Assembly (NCBI RefSeq): GCF_043195195.1
Contig: NZ_JBAFWT010000011.1
Location: 62,001 to 126,000, forward strand
Length of the DNA stretch: 64,000 nucleotides
Reading direction: 5' to 3'
Origin: NCEH01 sp043195195
Lineage (GTDB): Bacteria; Pseudomonadota; Alphaproteobacteria; Rhizobiales; Xanthobacteraceae
Part shown: positions 45,077 through 56,709 of the stretch, one piece after another
Position numbering within the stretch: the first letter of the stretch is position 1
Layout of the letters: every line of letters starts with the position of its first letter
Notes under the pieces: generated by a model
Databases searched by the model: none
What the model was told of the DNA's origin: nothing
The model's input: the letters and a program-made list of their open reading frames with translations, nothing else
Position numbers and translations under genes: made by a program

Positions 45077-45112
45077 AAAACGCAAAAACGCCCGGCTCGA
45101 CACCGGGCGTTT
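45077..45112 (-). terminator. secA rho-independent terminator
   Basis: On the minus strand a perfect 10-bp stem (AAACGCCCGG / CCGGGCGTTT) with a 7-base loop is followed by TTTTTGCGTTTT. It begins 24 bases after the secA stop. Confidence 0.85.
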
Positions 45113-45135
45113 CGTTCAAGGGGGAAAAGCCAGCC

Positions 45136-47913
<2,778 letters not shown>

Positions 47914-48313
47914 CGTGACGTCTCTATCCGTCCCGTCTCTTGTCAGGGGAGGGCGGAGACGGGCCGCCGGACCCTCCGGTCCATGAAATCGCTTATCGAC
48001 ACGCCCAATGCGGCGCCAGCAAGTCCACGCTTGAATCTCGATTCCCAGGGCGCAACGGCGCGCCCGCCGCCGGCCGAAAGGTCCATGCGGCACACGCGTG
48101 CGTCCAGGATACGACGGGAGACTTATGAACGGGTCGCAGGCTTGTCAATGAGAGTGGTCCGTATGATGCGGGTTCGTTGGGGCATATTCCCCGCCGCAGG
48201 GGCCCGGTTACGAATTTCCCCCAGGATGCAGCTTCGCTAACCATGAGCTGTCATGGACTTGTCGGGGCCCGCTCATTAGTATCCCCGGCGGAAGAGGTCC
48301 CGGGGGATTTGCG
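47914..48313. promoter_or_regulatory. secA-RND divergent region with inverted repeat
   Basis: 400 bases without a credible gene. At 48241-48256 CCATGA and TCATGG form a perfect 6+4+6 inverted repeat, 58 bases before the adaptor start, well placed for a TetR-type efflux repressor. A weaker GGACC/GGTCC fold lies near 47969-47982. No regulator gene is adjacent. Confidence 0.45.
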
Positions 48314-49666
48314 ATGATGGGGCGGGTAGCGCGTGTTTGCCGCGTCGGCTTGAATGTCGGCTTGTCGGCCGGCTTAGTCATGGGCGCGATGCGGCCTCGG
48401 TGGGTGGTTGGAATTCCCGTGCTGGCCCTTGCGCTGGCCGGATGCGAGGAAAAAAACACCTACGTCGCACCGCCGCCGCCGACCGTTACCGTCGCTGAAG
48501 CGACCGCCGTGCCGGTGACGCGCTACCTCGAGCTGACCGGCAACACGGCCTCCATCAACACGGTGGACCTCAACGCCCGCGTCCAGGGATTCCTCACCGA
48601 CATCAAATACAAGGACGGTGCCTTCGTGAAGAAGGGCACGGTTCTGTTCGTGATCGAGCAGGACCAATATATTGCCGACGTGGCCCAGGCCAAGGCGACG
48701 CTCGCCGCCAAGCAGGCCGCGCAGGTGCAGGCGGAAGCCGAGTTCAATCGCCAGAGCCAGCTCGCCAAGCAGGATTTCGCCTCGCAGGCGACCCTGGATC
48801 AGGCCCGTGCCAAGCGCGACGGGGCAGTGGCCGACGTGCAGAACGCCCAGGCCAGCCTCGACATTGCGAATATCAATCTCGGCTACACGCAGGTCACCGC
48901 GCCGTTCGATGGCGTGGTCACGGCCCATCTCCAGGATATCGGCGCGCTGGTCGGCTACAGCAGCCCCACGAAGCTCGCGACCATCGTCGAGATCAATCCG
49001 ATCTATGTGTGGTTCTCACTGTCCGAGACCCAGGTCCTGAACATCAAGGAGGCCCTGGCCAAGCAAGGCAGGACCCTCCAGTCGGTGTCGCAGGATCTCG
49101 CCAACATTCCGGTCGAGATCGGCCTGCAGACAGAGCAGGGCTACCCCCACGCCGGACGGCTCGATTATGTTGCGCCGCAGGTCGATCCCAATACCGGCAC
49201 GCTGACGGTGCGCGGCATTTTCGAGAACAAGAACATGGCGTTGATTCCCGGACTGTTCGCCCGGGTGCGCCTGCCGCTTGGCGCCCCGGTCGACATGGTG
49301 GTGGTGAATGACGCGGCCATCGGCACGAACCAGAGCGGCAGCTACGTGCTGACGGTGGATTCCACCGGCAAGGTATCGCAGCAGGTCGTGAATCTCGGCC
49401 AGATCCAGAGCAACGGACTGCGGGCCCTGTCGGCCGGGCTTTCGGCCGGCACGCAGGTGGTGGTCAACGGCCTGCAGCGCGCCGTGCCTGGCTCCAAGGT
49501 CACGGTCGAGAAGGGCGCCATGACGCCCCCCGAGCCCAAGAAGCCCATCTCGCCGGCGATGAACACTCCCGCCGCGACCACCCCCGCAGCCACGGCCCCG
49601 GCTGCCACCACGTCTCCCGCCGCGACGACGCCCCCAGCGGCGACGCCGGCCGCGCCCAAGAATTGA
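48314..49666 (+). CDS. RND efflux periplasmic adaptor (AcrA/HlyD type)
   Basis: 450-residue membrane-fusion protein, lipid-anchored: lipobox LAGC with Cys44 from the ATG at 48314 (Cys19 if the better signal-peptide start ATG at 48389 is used). Seen: 'RYLELTGNTASINTVDLNARVQGFLTDIKYKDGAFVKKGTVLFVI' (lipoyl half), an alpha-helical hairpin ('AKATLAAKQAAQVQAEAEFNRQSQLAKQ...LDQARAKRDGAVADVQNAQASLDIANINLGYTQVTAPFDGVV') and a beta-barrel. The C-terminal 60 residues are a low-complexity Ala/Thr/Pro tail. Links the pump encoded next to an outer-membrane channel, whose gene is not in the window. Confidence 0.92.
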   Translation: MMGRVARVCRVGLNVGLSAGLVMGAMRPRWVVGIPVLALALAGCEEKNTYVAPPPPTVTVAEATAVPVTRYLELTGNTASINTVDLNARVQGFLTDIKYKDGAFVKKGTVLFVIEQDQYIADVAQAKATLAAKQAAQVQAEAEFNRQSQLAKQDFASQATLDQARAKRDGAVADVQNAQASLDIANINLGYTQVTAPFDGVVTAHLQDIGALVGYSSPTKLATIVEINPIYVWFSLSETQVLNIKEALAKQGRTLQSVSQDLANIPVEIGLQTEQGYPHAGRLDYVAPQVDPNTGTLTVRGIFENKNMALIPGLFARVRLPLGAPVDMVVVNDAAIGTNQSGSYVLTVDSTGKVSQQVVNLGQIQSNGLRALSAGLSAGTQVVVNGLQRAVPGSKVTVEKGAMTPPEPKKPISPAMNTPAATTPAATAPAATTSPAATTPPAATPAAPKN

Positions 49667-49697
49667 CGACCGATCCCTCGAGCCACAGGCGGCGAAC

Positions 49698-52600
49698 ATG
49701 ATCTCGCGCTTTTTCATCGAGCGACCGGTACTGGCGAACGTCCTCGCTCTTCTCTTCGTGCTGATCGGCTCGGTCTGTCTCATCCGCCTGCCGGTGGCGC
49801 AATATCCCAATATCGTGCCGCCCACCGTCACGGTCAGCACCAGCTATCCCGGCGCCAGCGCCAAGACCATCGTCGACACCGTGGCGCTGCCCATCGAGCA
49901 GCAGGTCAACGGCGTCCAGGACATGCTCTACATGCAGTCCTGGGCAGCCAGCGACGGCACCTATACGCTGGTGGTGACCTTCGCCATCGGCACCGACCCG
50001 AACATGGCGCAGGTGCTGGTGCAGAACCGCGTGTCCATCGCCATGGCCTCGCTGCCCCAGGCGGTGCAGACCCAGGGCGTGACCACGCTCCAGAAGGGCA
50101 CCTCGATCCTGGAGTTCGTCGCGCTGACCTCGCCGGACGGGCGCTATGACGGCCTTTTCCTGTCCAACTATGCCGCCATCTACGTGCAGAACGAGCTGGC
50201 GCGCCTGGACGGGGTGGGCAACGTCCTGATCTTCGGCGCCGGCGATTACGCCATGCGCGTGTGGATGGACCCGGACAAGATGCAGTCTGTGGGCCTCACC
50301 CCTTCCGACGTGGTGAGTGCAATCCAGAAGCAGAGCCAGGAGGTCACGGCCGGCCAGGTGGGCATGCCGCCGACGCCCGCGGGCACCAGCTTCCAATATA
50401 CCGTCAACATCCAAGGCCGCCTCAACGACGTTCCCGATTACGAGAACATCATCGTCAAGGTGGACAACCAGAATGGCGGCCGGATTCTGCGGGTGAAGGA
50501 CATCGGCCGCGTCGAACTGGGTGCGCAGAGCTATTCCAAGACCTTCCAGCTCGACAACAAGCCGGCGACCGGCATCGCCATCTTTCAATTGCCCAACGCC
50601 AACGCGCTCGACGTCGCCGCCAACGTCAAGGCGAAGATGGAGCAGTTGAAGACGTCCTTCCCAGAAGGCGTCGCCTACCAGATCCCCTTCGATACCACCC
50701 TGTTCGTCGCCGCCTCCATCGGCGAGGTCTACAAGACCCTCTACGAGGCGGGCATCCTGGTGCTCGTCGTCATCATCCTGTTCCTGCAGGATTGGCGCGC
50801 GACTCTGGTGCCGGCAACCACCGTGCCGGTGACCATCATCGGCGCGTTCGCCGCCATGGCCGCCATGGGCTTCACCATCAATCTCTCGACCCTGTTCGCG
50901 CTGATCCTCGCCATCGGCATCGTCGTCGACGACGCCATCGTGATCGTGGAGGGCGTCGCGCGACACATCGAGGAGGGGATGGAGGGCCAGCCCGCCGCCG
51001 AAAAGGCGATGGACGAATTGTTTGGTCCGGTGATCGGCATCACGCTGGTGCTGATGTCGGTGTTCCTGCCCGCATCCTTCATTCCCGGCCTGACCGGCGA
51101 GATGTTCAAGCAGTTCGCCTTGGTGATCGCGGCGACCGCCTTCATCTCGGCGATCAACGCGGCGACCCTGAAGCCGACCCAGTGCGCCCTGTGGCTGCGT
51201 CCGCCGACCCCGCCGGAAAAGCGCAATTTCATCTTCCGCGGCTTCAACGCCATCTATGACCGCTGCGAACGTGGGTACACCGCCCTGATCACCCGCATGG
51301 TGCACGTCTCCGGCCTGATGGTTTTGGTGGCGCTGGGGCTGATCGCCCTCGCCGGCTACGGCCTCACCCGCGTCCCCACCTCATTCCTGCCGATCGAGGA
51401 CCAGGGCTATGTGGTGCTGGCGGTTCAGCTGCCAGACGGTGCGTCCACCGCGCGGACGCAGGCGGTGGTGAACAAGGCGTCCTCCATCGCCCAGAAGATC
51501 CCGGGCGTGGACACGGTGCTCGGCATCACCGGCATTTCCGCACTCGACAACAACTCAACCTTGAGCAGTGCCGGGGTGCTCTACGTCACGTTCAAGGACT
51601 GGAGCGTACGCGACAAGGAGAAGGGTCAGGACCTGCTGTCCATCTACACGCGGATGAACGCGGAACTGAGCCAGATCGAGGAAGCGAGCATCGCAGTCCT
51701 GGTTCCGCCCGCCATCCAGGGCATCGGCAACGCGGCCGGCTTCACCATGCAGCCGCAGATCCGCGACGGCAATTTCGACTATGTCCTGCTGGAGCGGGTC
51801 GCCAACGCGATCATCGACAAGGGCGAGACCCAGTCCTCGCTCTCCCACCTGTCCACCTCGTTCCGCGTGGGCGCGCCGCAATTGCAGGTGGACGTCAATC
51901 GCATCAAGGCCGAGACGCTGGGCGTTACGGTGGGGCAGGTGTTCAACGCCGTCTCCACCTATGTGGGCTCCACCTACGTCACCCAGATCAACAAGTTCGG
52001 CAACGTGTTCCAGGTCTATGCGCAGGCCGAGGCCAAGTCGCGCATCTCGCCGGAGGATCTGAACAACCTCAAGGTGAAGGCGAGCAACGGCACCATGGTG
52101 CCCCTCGGCACCTTGATCGACATCCGCGTGATTCCCGGCGCGCCCCTGATCTCGCTGTACAATCTCTATCCGACCGCCACCATCGTCGGCACCAACGCCG
52201 CGGGCTTCTCCTCGGGTCAGGCGCTGAGCATGATGGAGCAGATCGCAGCCGCCACCTTGCCGCCGGGCATGGGCTTCGAATGGACTGCCATGTCCTATCA
52301 GGAGAAGCAGGTCGGTTCGCAGATGTACTATGTCTTCGGGCTGGCGATCCTGCTGGTCTACATGGTGCTCGCGGGACAATATGAGAGCTGGATCCAGCCG
52401 TTGTCGGTGATCCTCGCGGTGCCGCTGGCGCTGCTCGGCACCGTCGGGGCGCTGGTCGGGCTTGGAATCGCAAACAACCTCTATACCCAGATCGGTCTCG
52501 TCCTGCTGATCGCCCTGGCATCGAAAAACGCCATCCTGATCGTTGAATATGCCCGCGAGAAACGAATGGAGGGCATGGGGATCGCGGAAGCGGCGGTGGA

Positions 52601-52904
52601 GGCGTCGCGCCTGCGGTTCCGCCCCATCCTGATGACGTCGTTCGCCTTCATCCTCGGCGTGCTGCCGCTGGTCTTCGCCACCGGTGCGGGCGCCAATTCG
52701 CGCAAGTCCATCGGCATCGCGGTTGTGAGCGGCATGCTCGCCTCCACCTGCCTCGCGGTTCTGTTCGTGCCGTCCTTCTACACGGTGCTGCAGCGCTTCG
52801 AGGAAAAGTACCTCGGCAAGAAAAAGAAGCCGCACGCCACGCCAGAAGGCGGGCCGACGCCGCCGCCAGCTGGCGAAGTCCCCGGCCATCACGCGTCCGC
52901 CTGA
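49698..52904 (+). CDS. RND multidrug efflux pump (HAE-1 family, AcrB type)
   Basis: 1068-residue proton-driven inner-membrane pump with 12 membrane segments and two large periplasmic loops. N-terminus 'MISRFFIERPVLANVLALLFVLIGSV'; the proton-relay Asp pair in 'LILAIGIVVDDAIVIVEGVARHIEEG' (TM4), and 'LLIALASKNAILIVEYAREKRMEG' (TM10 with Lys). Hydrophobe/amphiphile exporters of this family use AcrA-type adaptors like the gene 31 bases upstream. It has no TolC-type gene next to it. A hairpin follows at 52913. Confidence 0.95.
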   Translation: MISRFFIERPVLANVLALLFVLIGSVCLIRLPVAQYPNIVPPTVTVSTSYPGASAKTIVDTVALPIEQQVNGVQDMLYMQSWAASDGTYTLVVTFAIGTDPNMAQVLVQNRVSIAMASLPQAVQTQGVTTLQKGTSILEFVALTSPDGRYDGLFLSNYAAIYVQNELARLDGVGNVLIFGAGDYAMRVWMDPDKMQSVGLTPSDVVSAIQKQSQEVTAGQVGMPPTPAGTSFQYTVNIQGRLNDVPDYENIIVKVDNQNGGRILRVKDIGRVELGAQSYSKTFQLDNKPATGIAIFQLPNANALDVAANVKAKMEQLKTSFPEGVAYQIPFDTTLFVAASIGEVYKTLYEAGILVLVVIILFLQDWRATLVPATTVPVTIIGAFAAMAAMGFTINLSTLFALILAIGIVVDDAIVIVEGVARHIEEGMEGQPAAEKAMDELFGPVIGITLVLMSVFLPASFIPGLTGEMFKQFALVIAATAFISAINAATLKPTQCALWLRPPTPPEKRNFIFRGFNAIYDRCERGYTALITRMVHVSGLMVLVALGLIALAGYGLTRVPTSFLPIEDQGYVVLAVQLPDGASTARTQAVVNKASSIAQKIPGVDTVLGITGISALDNNSTLSSAGVLYVTFKDWSVRDKEKGQDLLSIYTRMNAELSQIEEASIAVLVPPAIQGIGNAAGFTMQPQIRDGNFDYVLLERVANAIIDKGETQSSLSHLSTSFRVGAPQLQVDVNRIKAETLGVTVGQVFNAVSTYVGSTYVTQINKFGNVFQVYAQAEAKSRISPEDLNNLKVKASNGTMVPLGTLIDIRVIPGAPLISLYNLYPTATIVGTNAAGFSSGQALSMMEQIAAATLPPGMGFEWTAMSYQEKQVGSQMYYVFGLAILLVYMVLAGQYESWIQPLSVILAVPLALLGTVGALVGLGIANNLYTQIGLVLLIALASKNAILIVEYAREKRMEGMGIAEAAVEASRLRFRPILMTSFAFILGVLPLVFATGAGANSRKSIGIAVVSGMLASTCLAVLFVPSFYTVLQRFEEKYLGKKKKPHATPEGGPTPPPAGEVPGHHASA

Positions 52905-52912
52905 TGGCGGCA

Positions 52913-52937
52913 GCAGGGGCGCCGTGCGCGCCCCTGC
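52913..52937 (+). terminator. Hairpin after the RND pump gene
   Basis: GCAGGGGCGC and GCGCCCCTGC form a perfect 10-bp stem with a CGTGC loop, eight bases after the stop codon. Followed by CTCCAAAAG, no T-run, so it may need Rho or act mainly in mRNA protection. Confidence 0.7.
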
Positions 52938-53037
52938 CTCCAAAAGCGGCAATGCACGCCGTAAACTCACGCTTTCTTGAGGCGGTGCGCTTGTCTAACC
53001 TCAAGCCGTGCTGCGCCAACTGGAGCTGGTGACCTGA

Positions 53038-56000
53038 ATGTCGATCCTCGCGAGCCTCCACCACGTCACCAGCTACAGCTATGACCGGCCGATCATGCTC
53101 GGTCCCCAGACCGTGCGCCTGCGCCCGGCGCCCCACAGCCGCACCGAGATACCCGCCTATTCCCTGAAGATCACCCCGGCCGAGCACTTCATCAACTGGC
53201 AGCAGGACCCGTTCGGCAACTGGCTGGCCCGGCTCGTGTTCCCCGAGAAGACCACGGAGTTCAAGGTCGAGGTGGACCTGCTCGCGCGGATGTCGGTGAT
53301 CAATCCGTTCGACTTCTTCATCGAGGAATATGCCGATCATTTCCCCTTCGCATATACCGAGGAGCTGAAGGCGGAGCTCACGCCCTATCTGGCGCTTGAG
53401 GACGACGGCCCCGCGCTCGACGCCTTCGTCGCTGCGATCCCGCGCACCAAGACGCGCATGGTGGATTTCCTGGTCGGACTCAATCAGCGCGTGCAAGCCG
53501 AGGTCGGCTATGTGATCCGCCTGGAGCCCGGCGTTCAGACGCCGGAAGAGACGCTCACGAGCAAGCTCGGTTCCTGCCGCGATTCCGGCTGGCTGCTGGT
53601 GCAGGTGCTGCGCCGCCTCGGCCTGGCGGCCCGTTTCGTCTCGGGTTACCTGATCCAGCTCAAGCCGGACGTGCCGGCGCTGGACGGTCCCTCCGGCACC
53701 GACGTGGATTTTACCGACCTGCACGCCTGGGCCGAGGTCTATCTCCCCGGCGCCGGCTGGATCGGCCTCGACGCCACCTCCGGCCTGCTGTGCGGGGAAG
53801 GCCATATCCCGTTGGCGGCGACCCCGCACTATCGTTCGGCCGCGCCGATCACCGGCCTGGTCGAGCCGGCGGAGGTCACCTTCGATTTCGAGATGACAGT
53901 GACCCGCGTTGCCGAGGCGCCCCGCGTCACGCTGCCGTTCTCGGACGAAAGCTGGGCGGCGCTCAACACGCTCGGTGAGAAGGTCGACGCCGACCTGCTC
54001 GGCAATGACGTCCGCCTGACCATGGGCGGCGAGCCGACGTTCGTCTCGATCGACGATTATGAGGATCCGGAATGGAACACCGCCGCTTTCGGCCCGCAGA
54101 AGCGGGTGCGAGCGGACGATCTGATCCGCCGGTTGCGCAAGCGCTTCGCCCCCGGCGGCATGCTGCATTACGGCCAGGGCAAATGGTATCCCGGCGAGCC
54201 GCTGCCGCGCTGGTCGTTCGGCCTGTTCTGGCGCAAGGACGACAAGGCGATCTGGCATGACGAGGGCCTGATCGCCGACGAGGCGCACGATTACGGCGTC
54301 ACCACTGCGGACGCCGAGCGGTTTGCGCGCGCCCTTGCCGAACGGCTCGGGCTCTCGGCCAAATATGTCCAGCCCGCCTATGAGGACAACGCCCATTTCC
54401 TCCTCAAGGAAGCGAACCTGCCGCAGAATCTGGAGCCCGGCGACAAGCGCCTGAAGGATCCCGAGGCGCGCATCACGCTGGCCAAGGCGCTGGCCGATGG
54501 CCTCGCCACGCCGCGTGGCTTCGTCATCCCGGTGACGCGGCTCAACGACAAGGCCGGCAGCGGATGGCTGAGCGAGGTCTGGAAGTTCCGCCGCGGCCAT
54601 CTGTTCCTGGTGCCCGGCGACAGCGCCATCGGCTTCCGCCTGCCGCTGGATTCGCTGCCCTATCTTTCGCCTATCCTCTATCCCCACACCATTCCCGCCG
54701 ATCCGATGGAGCCGCGCGGGCCGCTGCCCGATCCCGACGAGATGGCGCAGGGCTATGAGCGCGATGCCGATACCGGCCATGTGCCCTCGGCCGAGCGGGC
54801 CCGCCAGATCGTCTCCGATTACCTCGCGCGGGCGCCGGAGCCGGCGGATCAGGCGGTGCGTACGGCGGTGTCCGTGGAAGCGCGCGATGGTCGGCTGTGC
54901 GTGTTCATGCCGCCGGTCACCCAGCTTGAGGATTATCTCGACTTCGTTGCCGTGGTGGAGGCGGTGGCCGCCGAGCTGAAGATGCCGGTGCATCTGGAGG
55001 GCTATCCGCCGCCATTCGATCCGCGCCTGCAGGTGATCGGCCTCTCGCCCGATCCCGGCGTGCTGGAGGTCAACATCCATCCCGCCTCCGATTGGAAGGG
55101 ATGCGTGGAAACCACGCGCATCGTCTATGAGGAGGCGAGGCTCGCCCGCCTCGGCACCGAGAAATTCATGACCGACGGGCGCCACACCGGCACCGGCGGC
55201 GGCAATCATGTGGTGGTGGGTGGCATCACCCCGGCCGACAGCCCGTTCCTGCGTCGGCCGGACCTGTTGAAGAGCCTGCTGCTCTATTGGCAGCGCCACC
55301 CCTCGCTGTCCTACATGTTCTCGGGCGTGTTCATCGGCCCGACCTCACAGCACCCACGCATCGACGAGGCCCGGCACGACAGCCTGTACGAACTGGAGAT
55401 CGCTTTCTCCAAATTCCCGGCGCCGGGCACCGATCTGCAGCCGTCCCCCTGGCTGGTGGACCGGATGTTGCGCAACATCCTGATCGACGTGACGGGCAAT
55501 ACCCACCGCACGGAAATCTCCATCGACAAGCTCTATTCGCCCGATGGTCCCACCGGCCGGCTCGGGCTGGTGGAATTCCGCTGCTTCGAGATGCCGCCTG
55601 ACTGGCGCATGAGCCTTGCCCAGCAATTGCTGCTGCGCGCGCTCATCGCCGCGTTCTGGCGCAAGCCGCTGTCCGGCGGGCTGGTGCGCTGGGGCACGGC
55701 GCTGAACGATCGCTTCATGCTGCCTTATTATGCCTGGGCGGATTTCCTCGACGTTCTGAACGACTTGCGCGAGGCCGGGTACGATTTCGACCCACTCTGG
55801 TTCCGGGCGCAGTTCGAGTTCCGCTTTCCGAGCTTCGGCAAGGTGCAGCGGGCGGGCGTCGACATCGAGTTGCGGCAGGCGCTGGAGCCCTGGCATGTGC
55901 TGGGCGAGGAGGCCGCCTCCGGCGGCACCGTGCGCTATGTGGATAGTTCGGTGGAGCGGGTGCAGGTGCAGGTGGATGGGTTCAATCCCGCGCGCCATGT

Positions 56001-56373
56001 GGTCACCTGCAACGGCCGGCGGGTTCCGCTCACACCCACGTCGCGCAACGGCACCTATGTCGCCGGCGTGCGGTACAAGGCGTGGGATCCCTATTCCGCG
56101 CTCCACCCCACCATCCCCGTGCACACGCCGCTGGTATTCGATCTCATCGACACCTGGGGCGGGCGCTCGCGCGGCGGCTTCGTCTATCACGTCTCCCATC
56201 CCGGGGGCCGGAGCTACGACACCTATCCGGTGAATTCCTATGAGGCGGAGGCGCGCCGGCTTGCACGCTTCGTCAACCACGGCCACACCCCCGGCGTGCC
56301 CCATGTACCGGCGGAAAGTGCGCCGGACGAGTTCCCGACCACCCTCGACCTGCGCAGGCCTGCCGGAATATGA
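53038..56373 (+). CDS. Transglutaminase-like protein with DUF2126 domain
   Basis: 1111-residue two-part protein. The N-terminal 300 residues are a bacterial transglutaminase domain with the papain-like triad: Cys in GSCRDSGWLLVQ (about 180), His in TDLHAWAEVY (about 227) and Asp in IGLDATSG (about 243). The remainder is DUF2126, a large domain with 'LTMGGEPTFVSIDDYEDPEWNTAA' and 'GHFTG'-like 'DGRHTGTGGGNHVVVGG' blocks, predicted in the literature to be a COOH-NH2 ligase-like (GCS-type) region. Family length is normal. First gene of a three-gene group with ATP-grasp/alpha-E and a second transglutaminase, which comparative studies predict to make or cut peptide-like tags. Confidence 0.9.
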   Translation: MSILASLHHVTSYSYDRPIMLGPQTVRLRPAPHSRTEIPAYSLKITPAEHFINWQQDPFGNWLARLVFPEKTTEFKVEVDLLARMSVINPFDFFIEEYADHFPFAYTEELKAELTPYLALEDDGPALDAFVAAIPRTKTRMVDFLVGLNQRVQAEVGYVIRLEPGVQTPEETLTSKLGSCRDSGWLLVQVLRRLGLAARFVSGYLIQLKPDVPALDGPSGTDVDFTDLHAWAEVYLPGAGWIGLDATSGLLCGEGHIPLAATPHYRSAAPITGLVEPAEVTFDFEMTVTRVAEAPRVTLPFSDESWAALNTLGEKVDADLLGNDVRLTMGGEPTFVSIDDYEDPEWNTAAFGPQKRVRADDLIRRLRKRFAPGGMLHYGQGKWYPGEPLPRWSFGLFWRKDDKAIWHDEGLIADEAHDYGVTTADAERFARALAERLGLSAKYVQPAYEDNAHFLLKEANLPQNLEPGDKRLKDPEARITLAKALADGLATPRGFVIPVTRLNDKAGSGWLSEVWKFRRGHLFLVPGDSAIGFRLPLDSLPYLSPILYPHTIPADPMEPRGPLPDPDEMAQGYERDADTGHVPSAERARQIVSDYLARAPEPADQAVRTAVSVEARDGRLCVFMPPVTQLEDYLDFVAVVEAVAAELKMPVHLEGYPPPFDPRLQVIGLSPDPGVLEVNIHPASDWKGCVETTRIVYEEARLARLGTEKFMTDGRHTGTGGGNHVVVGGITPADSPFLRRPDLLKSLLLYWQRHPSLSYMFSGVFIGPTSQHPRIDEARHDSLYELEIAFSKFPAPGTDLQPSPWLVDRMLRNILIDVTGNTHRTEISIDKLYSPDGPTGRLGLVEFRCFEMPPDWRMSLAQQLLLRALIAAFWRKPLSGGLVRWGTALNDRFMLPYYAWADFLDVLNDLREAGYDFDPLWFRAQFEFRFPSFGKVQRAGVDIELRQALEPWHVLGEEAASGGTVRYVDSSVERVQVQVDGFNPARHVVTCNGRRVPLTPTSRNGTYVAGVRYKAWDPYSALHPTIPVHTPLVFDLIDTWGGRSRGGFVYHVSHPGGRSYDTYPVNSYEAEARRLARFVNHGHTPGVPHVPAESAPDEFPTTLDLRRPAGI

Positions 56374-56709
56374 GGCAGCCGCCGGCAGTAAATCTGCCGG
56401 CGGAAAAGAAATCCGCCCATATGGCGGATAATGTCTTTCCTCGCGGGAAAAGTTCGGCAAGCTAGGCGAGCTGACGCCGCGTCGGGCCGGCCGCTTTTTG
56501 CGGGCGGCGGCGCAGGTGGCATCATGCGCGGCCGTGCGACACGAAGCGGCCGCAGAATCTTGATCGGCGCGGACATCCATACGGGCGCGGAGACAGCATG
56601 ATCTCTCAGCGTGGAGGCCGCCATGACACGCGGCCGACAAGGGATGGACAGCGAGGCTGAACGGTCCGGCTAAGGTCGGCCCGGCGTGTTCTCGGGAGGA
56701 AAGCCAAGC
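56374..56709. other. Intergenic region with tandem hairpins
   Basis: 336 bases without a gene. Hairpin 1: CCGCCGGCAG / CTGCCGGCGG with loop TAAAT (56379-56403). Hairpin 2: ATCCGCC / GGCGGAT with loop CATAT (56411-56429). A weaker third, TTTCC/GGAAA, lies at 56436-56450. All start within 80 bases of the DUF2126 stop. The rest, up to the next start, holds GC-rich sequence with no recognised element. Confidence 0.65.

Noticed and set aside
49500..51305. 601-codon frame antisense to the RND genes
   Set aside because: Shadow of the adaptor 3' end and pump 5' half.
52648..55299. 883-codon frame antisense to the RND pump end and DUF2126 gene
   Set aside because: Crosses the hairpin and intergenic region; His/Arg-rich random translation.
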